64,000 nucleotides of DNA from Oscheius dolichura (GCA_932521035.1 OW051495.1:8370001-8434000); one strand, 5' to 3'. Shown: positions 1 through 11,900, counted from the first letter of the stretch. The notes: generated by a model not told the origin, from the sequence alone. Made by a program: numbers and translations.

Positions 1-1370
1 GGGCGCAAAAGATCGGATTGAGGCAAAATTACGTACTCCATGGAAGGCCAGACAAGGAGAGGGAGAGAGGGGAGACGAGGGACCAACACAAGGTAATTAT
101 TCTCTGATATAGAGAGGATACCTTGGGAGGGGAATAAAATAAGAGAGCGGCTATGGAAGGGATAAACGATTATGCAATTCTCGCCGATTTTTGGGGAACT
201 TTCTAGAAAAAATAAGAAGAAGTCCTCCTAACACGACCCAATCTTTCCTATTATGTGAAAAGTTCTCGATAGAAAACGAGGATCAACTGAAGGCATTGAC
301 TGTACTGGGATGGGGATATCCACACACAAACAAAGGGATTGCAGCTGTGCACTCGAATAAAATAACAAAATCAGGCCTATAAGAAGCGAGCCCTCCCCTA
401 GGATTTCAAAAGACATTATGGAGGTCTCTTCATCTTTTTTAGTGAAAAAGGAGGACCGTATTGAAAAAGGCTTGAGAGAGCCGAAAGGAGGATAATTGAG
501 AAATAGAGCCACTTGGCCCTAGTGACATCGGTGCCAGGGAGTGATAGTGTTTTCACCAAGGACAAGTAGAAATGGCGGGAACAGAAGGAGATCCAAAGTC
601 AACAGACTGTTTAGGCGCTATGTAGCCTGCCCTTTTCCATACCCTTTCGGAGTGCTTTTTTGCCCTTTTGACCTGAACTAGACCTTTTTCTCCCAAAAAT
701 GTTCCTATTTTAAAGATCACTTCTTGGCTAAACCACATTTGTAGTCCGTCCATTCTTTAGCACAAAAATTCGAGGAAAAACTGGGCTCTAATTAGTGTAA
801 TGTTGGTTGTCTAGGGGAAGCACTTGAAACAGAGAACACTTGGGGCCGTCTAACGTTCCAGATGTTCCTGATTGATGGACGAGAGATCAACGGAGTACGA
901 ACAACAACATGATCAGCAGATGAAAGCTAACAACTATTTTGGTCCGGAATCATTTGGTTACTACAGAACGCCGGAATCTAAAGGAAGCCATCCAAAACGG
1001 TTCAAAAATTACACCTGAATTACGCCTGAAAATCGAAACCCCGATTGGAAAGGGTACCGTGACCTGGAAACTACAATGAAATTTTGGAATACAAGTTATT
1101 TTCTGGTTCAAACTTTATAGGATCTGGCAGGTTCCGGTCCTAGAGAAAAATGGGAATATGGTATTTTTATAATGCCGTGCTGCGTTTCCCCGCGCCGTAC
1201 CCCCTTGCCCACCACCAATATTGGCAAGCCCTTATTTTCCCTTCTCGCCTAATCCCGGACGTTATCCCCTCATTGTGGCACTTTGACAGAATGGACCTAG
1301 AGGCCGACCAGCTGTCTTGAAAATATTTTCCTGCACTAGATAGATGTGCTCATTGTTTAGCCGGGACCCA
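1..1370. other. Gene-free 5' flank
   Basis: I see no exon set, tRNA or long repeat here. The open frames are short and depend on GTG or TTG starts, which do not define nematode genes. The right end is the probable promoter region of the first LEA-like gene. Confidence 0.6.
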
Positions 1371-1378
1371 TATAAATA
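1371..1378 (+). promoter_or_regulatory. TATA box of small LEA-like gene
   Basis: The sequence TATAAATA lies 65 bp upstream of the ATG at 1443. The same octamer lies about 85 bp upstream of the tandem paralogue and about 80 bp upstream of the large LEA-like gene at the right end of the window. This suggests a shared core-promoter design for the family. Confidence 0.65.
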
Positions 1379-1442
1379 GAGCGGGAAGGCAGTGGTCAAA
1401 CTCAGACTCGACTCTCACAAGCGAATCGCCACATAGTCTAAA

Positions 1443-2105
1443 ATGAAAGCCATCCTCTTCGGTCTTCTGCTCGTTGGGCTCGTCGCCTTCGCCATGTCTG
1501 CTGATCCTGAAGTGAGTTCAGTTTTTAAAAGATGGTCTCAAAACGCGAGCGATTTATAGTTCTGAGGATAATTTTTCCATTTTTGATCATTTTAAAGGCT
1601 GAGAACCAGTTGTATGTTGATTTTTGAGGGGAAAGAGCTAGAAAATTGCCGTAAAAGTACTGAAATATATTCCAAAGTGGTTCTGATCTAGAAAATTCTT
1701 CGTTTCAATCCCAGAAGACTAGTTAATTAGACAAAAGGGCATCCCTTCTCCCCTGGGCCATGTGTTGTTTATATTTTGCCCTTGCGTACATGTTATGTGC
1801 CATTTCACCCCCCGAGCGAAACAGCTGTTACTCCAAAGGGGATGCAACCCCTCAACATGTTTACGCGAAGGTACTTTTGGATGACTAATGGGGGGCAAGG
1901 AGGCTTCTCTCCCTCCGACAAAGATCATAATTTTCAGACGAATTCCAAAGTGCAGGACGGCGTTGACAGTACAAAGGAAGGAGCCCAGAACCTTGGTGAC
2001 AAGATCAAGAGCGCTATAGGATTCGGACAGGAGAAAACAGCTGAAGCACGGGACAAGACGGCGGACAAGATGAGAGAAGGCGCAGATAAGGTGGAAACTC
2101 GCTGA
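1443..2105 (+). CDS. Small secreted LEA-like amphipathic protein
   Basis: Two exons (1443-1511, 1938-2105) encode about 78 aa. Residues 1-20 form a signal peptide (MKAILFGLLLVGLVAFA...). The mature part is short, charged and Cys-free, of LEA/apolipoprotein type, and ends in ADKMREGADKVETR. The gene immediately downstream has nearly the same start and end (ADKMREGADKVETK), so this looks like a tandem duplicate that lacks the central repeats. The donor is GTGAGT, the acceptor TTTTCAG and the phase 0. An AATAAA lies at 2138-2143. LEA-like proteins are unstructured chaperone-like stress proteins; that role is inferred from family resemblance. The 426-bp intron could hide another small exon. Confidence 0.75.
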
Positions 2106-2143
2106 AGAAAAATGGTCATAAGCACGCCCCCTTTGTAAATAAA

Positions 2144-3344
2144 TTGCTTACTCTTCATATTTTCTATATTCCAAAGTATTCGAGAGGTAAGAGCTTGAGT
2201 AGGCATACTGTAACCACTTGAAGTTAAAGTCTTCTTGAACCATTGGTGGGGCCCAGACTTCCGACCATAGAAGGTTGTTCGTTCTTTGAAAGCTTCTGGG
2301 TTTTTCTTTGGATTTTCTCCTTTACTGGGAAAAAATATTACCTAGCAACCCATCAACAATTTCCTTCCCTGTTTCTGACTGCGTCGAATATTTATGACTG
2401 TCGCCACGGAGACGCTGAATGGAGGAAGTACACAACCTTTCAAGCTGATATTCCTTCTTCTTCCACCCTTTTCTTGTGATTGGCATTGTTATTCCCCCAA
2501 GCTTATACTTTTGAATAAAATATTTTGACAGGTAATTGCTAGAAATGGAAAAGGGTAGTGGATAAAGTAGGGCTTGGATTGAAGCTATTGCTTTCCTTGA
2601 AAGTTTAAAGGCTACTGCACTTGTGATGAAGCACAGGAAAGCTGCAATAGGCCCAGCAGCATTTTCAGCCGTGTTTCCTTTTAGAAATACCCCAGAAATT
2701 CCAAAACCAAACCTCAATATACAGTGAAATCCGTTCTATGATCAGATATGGAGGTTGACAATGACCAGTTCCTCATTTTTGTGAGTAGACATTTTGGTAG
2801 ATCCCTCCGTAATCCCCAGTTTTAGGGTAATCCAAGCCGATTGAACCAGATACTTTGGTCGAAAACAGTTTGAATCCTTCCTACAGTACGCTCCCAAAGA
2901 GATTTTCCCCCAAAGATTAGAGGAGTTTGTTAGTTCCTCTGCCCTTTTGTTATGACCGCTTCCGGGACAATTTTGCCCTTTTCTAGTCAAAATAAGCTCC
3001 AGTTTCCAATAATTATTATGAAAGGAATTAATCTGATTGTTGTTGTCTTCCGTCGGGAGCTGGGAATATGTTAATCATCTTGTTTATAACGCTCCCGGCT
3101 GTCTCTGACTCACGAAAAGTGTTTTCTTGGCCTTCTCCCTGTGTCTATCATCGTCATTATTCACAGCAGCTCCCAATTTTTTGTTTGTTTATCTCCTCGG
3201 TTGTTTTTGTTCTGATTCGTCTTTTGAGCTTTAAACCTTCCTCATCTGCCTCCGAAACTTCTGTTGTCTTGTTGCCCACGAAAATATTTTCAAGAGAGAA
3301 GCCTGAGGCGGGCCATCCACGCGGGAGGGAGGGCAACCCCGCCC
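2144..3344. other. Intergenic spacer
   Basis: Nothing convincing is seen between the polyadenylation signal of the first LEA-like gene and the TATA box of the second. The open frames lack splice-consistent continuations. Confidence 0.55.
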
Positions 3345-3352
3345 TATAAATA
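3345..3352 (+). promoter_or_regulatory. TATA box of second LEA-like gene
   Basis: TATAAATA lies 86 bp upstream of the ATG at 3438, matching the box in front of the neighbouring paralogue. Confidence 0.65.
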
Positions 3353-3437
3353 CGAGCTAACGGACGCCAGTTTCAGACCAGACTACCCTCTCGTCTAAAC
3401 TTCCTATCACACACACTCCCCCCAACTACTAGCAACT

Positions 3438-4503
3438 ATGAAGTTCGTTATCTTCGGTCTTCTTCTTCTTGGAGCCTCTTGCCTTGCCCGGCCAGCGGAT
3501 GTGAGTCTTTTCTCTCTCTTTAAAGATTCTAACGTTTTTTTTTTCAATGGTATAAAGCATCCAAAAACTTTAAAAGATCCATCGACTAATAGAAACTGCT
3601 GAAATTCCTCAAAGCCTGATCACTGCGCGCGTTCAAGCCCTCAAAAACTCAATGTTTCTCATTTTGAATAAAAACAGAAAGTTTCTAGGGAAGATGAGGA
3701 TGAATAGCAATAATTTAGTCCTTTTCTCTCGAGATTTTTTCTTTTCCCAAAGTCTAGAAGCCTAGTTACCTATTCATTGCTGGCCTCCATGAATTTCGAA
3801 TATCCAACCCCGCGGAACAGCTGTTCCAGCCGGTGGCTGATACCGAAAACAACAACAAGCCAATAAATGAGCCACGTGAAATTGAATTATATTTCTAGAA
3901 GCTTCTATCAAATTAAATTGTGGGGAATTAAAAGCTCTTGTTAATGGGATCACAACATACCATTTATTTTCAGCCCGAGACCAATGCCAAGGTCCAGGAA
4001 GGAGTCAACTCAGCTCAGGATGCTGCCCAAAATGTAGGAGACAACGTGAAGGCCGGAATTGGAGCTGCTCAGGAGAAGGTACCAGGCTTCTTTGGCTTTA
4101 TAATCGTCGATTTTTAGAAAGAGGAAATCAAGGAAAAGGCTGGAGAGGCTAAAGATGCTGCTGCTGAGAAATACGAGGAAGGAAAAGCCGCTGCTAACGA
4201 GAAAATCGAAGAGGGAAAGGAAAAGGCTGCTGAAGTGAAGGAAGACGTCAAGGAGGCGGCTGAAGAGGCCAAGACCGGTCTGGCTGCCAAGTTCGAGGAG
4301 GGAAAGCAGGATGTAAGTCATTCTTTTCCGGGCAGGAATAAGATGAATAATTCCAGGCTCAGGAGAAGGCTCAGGACCTCAAGGAATCCATTGTCGGAAA
4401 GGCTGAAGAGGTCAAGGAAGACGTCAAGGAGAAGACCGACGAGGCCAGAAACGCTACCGCCGACAAGATGCGTGAGGGAGCTGACAAGGTCGAGACCAAG
4501 TAA
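3438..4503 (+). CDS. Secreted LEA-like 11-mer repeat protein
   Basis: Four exons (3438-3500, 3974-4078, 4118-4312, 4357-4503) encode about 169 aa. The N-terminus MKFVIFGLLLLGASCLA is a clear signal peptide. The rest is Ala/Glu/Lys-rich with repeating units such as AKDAAAEKYEEGKAAANEK and EKAAEVKEDVKEAAEEAKT, typical of group-3 LEA-like amphipathic helices. There is no Cys or Trp in the mature part. All junctions are GT-AG and keep frame. The tail NATADKMREGADKVETK matches the small paralogue upstream. An AATAAA lies at 4576-4581. Group-3 LEA proteins protect membranes and proteins during water stress; an extracellular role is inferred from the signal peptide. An apolipoprotein- or perilipin-like lipid-binding role is the main alternative. 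Confidence 0.85.
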
Positions 4504-4823
4504 ACTTCCCATCCCTATGGGTCATTTTGTATATAGCATGTCAATATAATTGTCGCTCATATTTCTTGCCTGGGCAATAAACTTTCCACTAACAGTTTTC
4601 TCTTGAAAGCTAGGGTACAATGGGGAATTTTAGGTAGAAAGGGAGTTGGAGGCGAAGTGTTCTAGATTTTTGAATTCCCTATTAATTTCTGGTCTTAACC
4701 GGAACCGAATTCGGCGTCTTTTGATTGTTAAAGACCGGATAAAGCCGCCTTAACCATTTTAGACCCCTATATAAGCAGCCGCCCTTCATTCTCTGTCAGT
4801 CTTTCCTTGTGCTTCTCTCCAAA

Positions 4824-6548
4824 ATGTGCATCCCCAAAAAGTTGGTCACTTTTTCTACTATTGCTGCTACTTGTTGCTGCTTTCTTCCAACCCGAAAATT
4901 TTCAGAGAAGTCACTGACAAGGGCGTAAAACCCAAGAGGCGCGTCAAGAGCGAAGATGACGGGGACGACGATTCTGGCAAGGAGGGCAAGGTCTGCGAAG
5001 ATCCCTCCAAGTCGGCGGTTAGCAAGGCAGTCAGCAAGCACGGCTCCGTCATTAAGCCCGCTGCTGACAAGAAGAAGAAGGTCGGAGAGTCTGCTGGAGG
5101 ATCGAAGGACAAGGGAATGTCATTCAAAGTTTCGCGACAAGACAAGGCAGCCACCAAAATGGTACGTTTGTTGTAAAGGGGTTACCACGTGTGATATGCT
5201 GCTTACGCACTTTCTTCTCGAGATCCGGGCAGTCAAGCACTTTGAAAGAACCGTTTGATGGAGAATCTGCGCGTCAATTTCGTGTTACAATAGCGCTTCG
5301 ATCGCAATTTCTCTCTTTTCTGGATAAGAAAAGGACCGACCGCTCATTGGGTGGAAATGAAAACCGCAAATTACCGTAAAAACGGTTAAAAATCGGCCGT
5401 TGACCAGTTGACAGAATTTTCAACACCCTGCCTTTTTTACCCGGCTTTGCTTGGAATTATTTTACCGTATCTTTGGGACCAACCTATCTGTGTGTCATGT
5501 GCTGCTTTAATATTCTCGTTTTCAGTCAGAGGAATGGATTATTCGTGTCCTGAATAAGGGCGTTGAAAATTCCGTCAACGAGTTCCGTGCCCTGGCCAAA
5601 TGGAAGCCGGATGCCATGACAACGGACGCCTGTATGGCTAACAAGGAGAAGAACCGCTATATGGATGTACCGTGTCAGGATGAGAAGCGCATCATCCTCA
5701 AACATCCCGGGCTGGACGGCGACTACGTATTGTGCAAATATAACATACCGTAACCCAACTGTATTCAGGTTCATGCGAACTATTTGGCCACTCCGAAGAG
5801 CGAAAAGCGCTTCATATGTACTCAAGGGCCGCTGGAAGGTACGCAGTTCTCCTTCTGGGCCATGGTGGTCCAGGAAGACGTCAAGTCCATCGTCATGCTC
5901 TGTAATACGGTAGAATGTGGCAAGCTGAAGTGCTTTCAATATTGGCCGGAGAAGAAAGGAGAGACGATGAAGTTCGGCGAGGGAGAGGGCGAGATTACCG
6001 TAACCACCGGCGATGTTAGTTGCTTCTTTATTCATTCGAGTTTATTGACCAATGGTTTCCAGTGTTCCCCGCTCTCTGCCACGGAGACTACCATCCGCGT
6101 CACCAAGCTCGACGTCAAGTGGAAGTCCGTGGAGCGTGAAGTCCTCCACTACCAGTGGGAGAATTGGCCGGACAGGGGCGTTCCTCCATCTGCCCAAACG
6201 GCTCTGAACCTCATCGCTGCTGTCCGCGGCAATACGACTCCCATCCTGGTTCACTGTAGTGCCGGAATTGGACGGACAGGCACTATCGTGGCCATCGCCT
6301 ACGTCCAGGAGAAGATGCAAAACGGGCAAAGCTGCATGGCAATGGACGAGCTGCTGAAGAATATCCGCAGCCAGCGGCCGTTTTCCATTCAGAATGAGAT
6401 GCAGTACCTGTATCTTCATCGTGTCGTGTTGCTGTATTTGCTGGAGAAGCACAAGGACCGCTTTGGGTATCTGTTCGATGATGCAGACAACAAGGCCAAA
6501 TACGAGCAGTGGTGTGCCGACTATGACCGTGTCACGATGTTGAAGTAG
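4824..6548 (+). CDS. Cytosolic protein tyrosine phosphatase, catalytically complete
   Basis: Five exons (4824-4840, 4906-5161, 5526-5726, 5769-6014, 6063-6548) encode about 401 aa. The tiny first exon reads MCIPKK and splices in phase. A Lys/Asp-rich linker is followed by a classical PTP domain. Visible motifs are the substrate-loop NKEKNRY (about residue 130), CTQGPLEGTQFSFW, the WPD loop (NWPDRGVP) and the signature HCSAGIGRTG with catalytic Cys and Arg. All key residues are present, so it should hydrolyse phosphotyrosine. There is no signal peptide or membrane helix. Short, non-receptor PTPs of this kind are expanded in nematodes and many are sperm-expressed; that use is inferred here. A second copy lies at 13.4-15.9 kb on the other strand and a relic at 8.0 kb. 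Confidence 0.93.
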
Positions 6549-6965
6549 AGGCAGTGAGAAGAGTCGCCTATCTCCCCCCTCTACTCGATCGAACAAATAT
6601 AGTCTTTCGATAACAATTCGTATGATAAATGTGCCCTGAATTGGCGAAAGAATATCCATGTGTTCTCATTTATTCGTCCTATTTTCCAGTTGTTTCGTTC
6701 ACAACTGGTCTATTCTGCCCCGATATTCTTGCATTTTTTTTTCGTTCTGTCTGGCTTATCGTCTTATATCTCCGGCAACAAAGTGACTATTTTAATTCTC
6801 AAAGATGAAGGCTTTCAAAGGCTCTTTGAGATCAGCAGCGGCCAACAAATCCAACAGCAAAGATCCTTTTCCATGCCGGGAACCGATCTCTCTTTGAAAA
6901 GTGCAATTAGAAATTGCAGTGCACTTTCTGTCCATGCTTCTTGAAGTATAAGAGTACAATTACAT
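6549..6965. other. Intergenic spacer
   Basis: No gene is recognised. The right end holds TTTATT at 6966-6971, which is an AATAAA signal for the convergent minus-strand SEC11 gene. Confidence 0.55.
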
Positions 6966-7048
6966 TTTATTGCAAAAGAAGGATAGCTGCTATGTACAGG
7001 CGAGAATAACCGGTTGAAAAAAAGAAATGAAAAAAGAAAGAAGGTTGA

Positions 7049-7728
7049 TCAGTTCTCTTTATGAAGCAGTAAAAATGCGGCCAGGGTTGCCAGCACGAAA
7101 TATTTCAACATTGGGTAATCATTCATCAAAATTGTTAGCTAAAAGCGTATTATTGAACTCTCCCTTTTCATAAAAAAAACACCTACCATTCCAATATATG
7201 GTAGAATTCCTTTAGTACGCCCGACAATATCCGTCCGTTCGAGCCATATCTGTCCAGGGGCGTAGAGGCCACGATCATCTACATCATTACTATCTCCTTT
7301 GGTTAGAATCCGCGTTTCCTCGTTGTTGTGTTCATGGACTTTGATAACCCGATGAACTATGGGAATATCACGGCCATCTATTCTGAATACGGTAATGTCA
7401 CCAGCGCGGATAGGATCATCTTGTTTATTAGTCAAAAGGAGGAGATCGCCTCGGAAAAAGGCTGGCTCCATAGATCCTGAAAAAAAGAGCTTCGCTTAAA
7501 AATAACAGGCAGTTTCTTACCGGTGAGGACAACTACTATGGGAGCTTCTGTATCAGTGATTACCATCAATCCTTTCCAAATCATTAAGGCTGAGGATATG
7601 ACCATCATGAAGTTGAGGCACTGAAATGGGTTTGAGAATAGAAAAGAACAAATCCGTACCTGGTATATTAACTGCCGAACAGTCATTCGCCGAATCTCAT
7701 CGAACATGGCCCATTGTAAGAACGACAT
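7049..7728 (-). CDS. sec-11: Signal peptidase complex catalytic subunit SEC11
   Basis: Four exons (7660-7728, 7521-7620, 7187-7476, 7049-7138) encode 182 aa, the usual length of SEC11. The protein starts [15 protein letters not shown]. One membrane segment follows ([19 protein letters not shown]). The catalytic Ser is in [13 protein letters not shown], the essential His in [10 protein letters not shown], and the Asp residues in [14 protein letters not shown]. The C-terminus [20 protein letters not shown] matches the conserved SEC11 tail. The enzyme cleaves signal peptides in the ER lumen. The splice at the catalytic region (ACCG|gtaag ... ttcag|GATCT) rebuilds LTGSMEP, which fixes the exon border. 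The start is the ATG at 7728, not the upstream in-frame TTG. This is a single-copy housekeeping gene between accessory genes. Confidence 0.96.
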
Positions 7729-7959
7729 CTCCAAAAGAGGAGATCTTAGTCCGCTCCTTTGATCTCTCGTGCTTGTTATGTGCGATTCTGAAATTCGAAG
7801 CGGTAAACAGATTTAAAAGGGCATCTCGTCAAGCATAGCAAGGGAAACTTTTTTTACAGTAAACTTTACTTTACAGTTTTACAGTAGAGAAATTTTGAAC
7901 CCCATATCAGATTTTGTTCATTGTTTGTTTACTCGAAGAGCGCTGGCATTTTCTTTCAG

Positions 7960-8105
7960 CAACAAAGTCAGCGAAGTCCATGTCCTGGATTAATCGAAGC
8001 CGGATGCCATGACAACGGATGCCTCTATGACCAACAAGGAGAAAAACTGTTATCTTGTTGGAAGCCCATTGAAAGGCAGAGCTGATTTTTGCTACTGGTC
8101 AGAGG
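7960..8105 (+). pseudogene. Relic of a tyrosine phosphatase exon
   Basis: A TTCTTTCAG acceptor at 7951-7959 is followed by sequence near-identical to exon 3 of the phosphatase at 4824-6548. The stretch AGCCGGATGCCATGACAACG is shared base for base, and the KNRY-motif region follows with changes. A degraded form of the next exon comes next. There is no WPD loop or HC(X)5R signature and frame is lost, so it is a partial decayed duplicate. Confidence 0.75.
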
Positions 8106-8533
8106 TCAGAATTCACGGGCGCGGCTATTATTATTGTGTACCAAGGTTACTGTAGTCTACGAACCGGGAAGGGCCCCAAACCAAGGCTTTATGGAAAATT
8201 AAGAAGGTTGAAATGCAGGAAAACTTTACTTGGTAAAAATGCGAGGCATAATGAAACGGTCGGTGCGAGTGAGACAAGGCAACGTAGTAGTGCTGAGGTG
8301 TTAGTGCTGAAGTGGACTAATCCCTTCAAATTAAAGGTCTGTTTGTTGGATACGGGACGCGTTTCCGACAGCACAACAGCGCCGAATCAAACGCGTAGCT
8401 TCCTTTTCAGCGCGTCGCTTTTCATAGCTTTCCGTGAATGCTTTCGCTTCATTTCACTCATTACTTTTGCTCTTTTTTGTTCTTGCTGCCTATTTTTCAT
8501 TCTTTTATTTTCTTTCAGATCTCTTCATTTGCA

Positions 8534-9286
8534 ATGGATGTAACCTTTCCTCTACTTTCTCTCATTCCCAGCCTTCGAGAAAAAGTCATTACAAAGGTAT
8601 TTTGATAGTTTATTATTGTTTTCATTCCAAAAACATTCCAGGCTGACCCGAAGAGTTTTTTCCGTTTACATCGGACATGTCACAGTGTAAATGAATTCAT
8701 TCACAAGAATAAGAACATCTCGGTTTACTTGGATAAGAGCTTTTTGCTGAATTTTTATAAGAAAACTGGTTGGAGCTTCGTTTTCGGCCCAGAAGGAAAG
8801 ACACAAGTTGTCGAAGTAGAGAGATTCTTCGGTGTTCGCTTGGATTCCATAAACATGAATGAAGGTCAGTTTATTTTTTAAATTTCTTTTCAACCTTTAA
8901 ATTATAGGAACATATACTGAACGTGAACGTCTGTGCGATATTCTAAAGCAAAATCGGATAACCTGCACAAATTTGGATATGGATCCCACGTGGTCTGCGG
9001 GGCAGTTGGAGACATTTTTGAACATTGTCAAGCCGATAAGGATCAATACCACCTTCAGTAGTTCCTGTGGATCGGTGGGTTTCCATTATTTCTTATTTTA
9101 TTTGTATTTTCAATTTAGAAAACTGTCTCCTTATTTCTGAAACTGGAGAATGTGTTCGATGGCATGTCAAAGCTCCTTTCCACGCTGGAGGAATTGGAAA
9201 TCCGCTTGGGTATTGACACAAGGCCACTTTTATTTGAAAGAATAAATTCATTATTTGAGGGGCGACGTTTTGCCCGAAAAATGTGA
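8534..9286 (+). CDS. F-box-like family protein, short member
   Basis: Four exons (8534-8596, 8642-8864, 8908-9074, 9119-9286) encode 206 aa. The N-terminus FPLLSLIPSLREKVITK continues RLHRTCHSVNEFIHKNKNIS. This pattern is shared with the genes at 17119 and 19392. It resembles a nematode F-box (hydrophobic-P-L-REKI, then RL..TC) followed by an FBA-like region. Exon 1, the phase-1 intron after exon 2 and the position of exon 3 are the same in all three genes. The C-terminal half differs and is shorter (about 206 versus 288-291 aa). F-box proteins recruit substrates to SCF ubiquitin ligases; that role is inferred. An AATAAA lies at 9305-9310. Confidence 0.6.
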
Positions 9287-9310
9287 AGAATACTGTTTAT
9301 TTTGAATAAA

Positions 9311-9760
9311 TCGTATTAATCATCTAGTGTTTAGAATGAGCGGGGTTCTTGTATTATGGTAGGGGAAAGGATGTCAGCTGTTGATTTTCATCTGAAGTCT
9401 CACAGAGAAGAACGCTGTTTTTATGAAAGGTTCATATCTGATCTACCGCTGGTGGGTGTCCATTCTTGTCCAAAATACTTTTGTCTACCCATTTCTACTC
9501 TTCCAGAAAGGTGAGATCAACTTTGCAGGGCTTTTTTCCTGCAAAGTGTTCATCGTAGTTCGCGGAGTAGAGCCCTGTACTAGGTTTTCTGACGAGATGA
9601 TACTTCGGTATGAATTCATCAGATAATTTGCAAAAAGTATATAAAGATGCTTTACTACCATGAAAGGGAGGAGAGGGTCCTTGGACTTTGTTGATGATTT
9701 CCCTTGTTAGGCCTAAAAACATCTGCTTACATAGATGGGTATTAAGCATGTAAACAAAGA
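9311..9760. other. Intergenic spacer
   Basis: No exon, RNA gene or repeat is recognised between the F-box-like gene and the decayed coiled-coil locus. Confidence 0.5.
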
Positions 9761-10375
9761 CTACCATGGTTTTGCTGGGCTTCTTCGTCTTCTGTCGAAG
9801 TTCGTTCCTCTGCTCCTTCTTGATTCCTTCGATCTTCTCCTGTTCTCTTTTTCTCTCTTCTTGCTCACTTCTATCCGTCTTCTTGCTCCCCCGCTCTTCT
9901 TTTTTCTCTCCTCAGCTTGTGAGATTCGAATCTCACGGCGCTGCTTCTAATGTTCCCATCGGCGGTACTCCTTCTCCATCTGTCGCTGGCTCTCCCTTTA
10001 CCTTTCCCGCTCTTCGTACTGTCGCGCCCTCTGCTCTGCCTTCCGCATACTGTCCCTGCACTCTTCCAGCATCCTGCGCTTTTGCGCTTCCATCTCTCTC
10101 CTCTGCTCTGCCTCCCTATCTCTCCGCTGCTGTGCTTCTCTTTCCATCTGGGCAGATCTCGCTTCGGCGGCACGAGAGCATGAGCTGTTGAGCTCGCTCA
10201 GGCGGTCCCTCTCTGCTTTGCTCTCCGCTTTGACCTGTGAGTTTAGACGAAAACAGGGATATTCTGAAGCAACAATTGCAACTGCTTTTAAAGATAAAGT
10301 TCTTACCTTGTTTTTCTCTTGTAGCCGTGAGAATATCTTCCCACCCGTTTTCTTTACAGAAGAAAAAATGAGCAT
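9761..10375 (-). pseudogene. Decayed coiled-coil gene
   Basis: Exon 1 (10307-10375, MLIFSSVKKTGG...) and exon 2 (from 10234 down) are joined by a good 72-bp GT-AG intron. They give a strongly charged coiled coil rich in R, E, Q and K (for example AEQRREMEAQKRRMLEECR) that stops at 9998. The coiled-coil reading then continues in other frames: QRQMEKEYRRWEH followed by a stop, and further on EQEKIEGIKKEQRNELRQK. At least two frame changes and one in-frame stop separate these blocks. A short intact product of about 102 aa is possible, and a 55-bp GT-AG intron after GAAAG could give a slightly longer one. No family is recognised. Confidence 0.5.
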
Positions 10376-10856
10376 GATGTATGCACGACTGAAAACGAAT
10401 CAGATTTTAAAATAAAGAATAACAGTGAAAATAAAGCCGGAAGAAGGAATAAAAGCAAGTGAAAGAGAGGAGGTGACTCAAAAGAGAGGAGAGCGGTCTG
10501 CGGTGCGAATGACAGCGCTTGTGAAACGGGCGAGCAGCGGTCAGTGGAAAAACAAACAACTGGTCCCACGGGGATATTCCCTACAGGGTCGGAGAGACAG
10601 TTGCAGGCCCACGGGAATATTGTGTCCTGAATGATTGCTTGGGAGAACACCAAAAGAGGATAAGATAACAAATGAGATGAAGTCGGATAGAGGCAGAAAT
10701 AGAGACAAGCCTTGTTCTTCGCGCTCGGCCCTTCTATGGATTTGAACATTCTTTGGTAGAATTAGCTAGAAGAAACTGGGCTTTATTCAATTGTCTGAAC
10801 CCAAATGGAATATTGATGAGAAATAGATTTATTAGTGGCAATTCATTGTATACCGA
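10376..10856. other. Intergenic spacer
   Basis: Only shadow frames are seen, plus the probable 3' end of the minus-strand ShKT gene. No feature is called. Confidence 0.5.
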
Positions 10857-11710
10857 TTATTCCCAGGAGATTGTAGGGATCTCACATTCTACAGGAGGAG
10901 CAGTGCAGGTGACTTGGACCAGCGGATTCTCGAAATATTTTTCTTGGCGTTGTCTCATACACTGCTCGAAGTTATTCCATTCCGTTATGCATTGCTGCTG
11001 TGTAGTAACTGGTTCAAAGCACAGTCCACAGGTTTTTCTACAGTTCTCACGGACGCTCTTATAGGAGTCATCCGTACAAATGAAGGAAGTCGCGGCACAA
11101 AGGTTACTGTCGTCGTAACATGGTCGGCAAAATCCACAAGACGCGGGGCAGTCTACCGTTAAGATTGGTCCACGGATTGGGTTCTTACAGACACTCGTAT
11201 CTTGAAGAACTTGGGAGCAATTCGAACGTGGATCTGGAAAAAATGTACTAAAAAACAGAGGTTTTAGGAAGAATTAGGAAAAATTCAAAAATTGGCTACA
11301 GTAGTGACTTACTTTGTAGATCATTGCAATTGTAGTCATCGGTAGCACAACAGAAGCCGCAATGTCTTGGGCAATTGGTAATAGCTGCAGCTTTAAATTC
11401 TGCGCTATTTACGCCGTTATTCTAAAAGGCTCTTCTAATTTTTTCGGAACCGTACCATATAACATGCTTGAGGTCGTGTAGCGACAAGAGCTCCTGCTAC
11501 CACGGGAGAGCTTCCAAAAAGATACTGGCAGGTCTCAGGCGGCGCCTTGTCTTCGCAATTAGTGGCGTAGGGGGTGAAGATTGTTCCTGACGGTGTCTAA
11601 AAGAGATAAACGGCCACAGTTAGACACCTTACTGTCTTTGCACAGGTTAGATCATCAGCTGCGGCGAAGTGAACAGCGAAAAAAGCGACTACCAGGCAGC
11701 GAGACGGCAT
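10857..11710 (-). CDS. Secreted multi-ShKT-like cysteine-rich protein
   Basis: Four exons (11633-11710, 11456-11596, 11313-11421, 10857-11233) encode 234 aa. A signal peptide (MPSRCLVVAFFAVHFAAA) is followed by about 24 cysteines in ShKT-like spacing: NCPRHCGFC, DCPASCGFC and a full unit ending NCRKTCGLC (C-x6-C-x6-C...C-x3-C-x2-C). The last about 60 residues form a separate four-Cys module (WNNFEQCMRQRQEKY...PTISWE) that recurs as a stand-alone protein at 12930. ShKT domains are found in nematode secreted proteins, often attached to enzymes or surface coats; the role here is unknown. It is divergently arranged with another ShKT gene (228 bp between the two ATGs), so the two may share regulation. 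Confidence 0.85.
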
Positions 11711-11900
11711 TTCAATGAAAGATCCCATTCATCTTAGCGATTTTAAAGCGGAAAATAGCCAGCTGTGATAATACCGCGGGGTTAAATGGCAGTATTGTTC
11801 TCGGCTCAACATTCAAACAGGAAAAAAAACTCTATTCTGCTCGGGATTTCGAAAAGTGTGGGGGCAACTTTGCTCAGCAGAGGTTCCTCCTCTATTTTGC

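Noticed and set aside
10354-10749. 131-aa minus-strand frame upstream of the coiled-coil relic
   Set aside because: Hydrophobic, low-complexity and without splice sites linking it to the neighbour.
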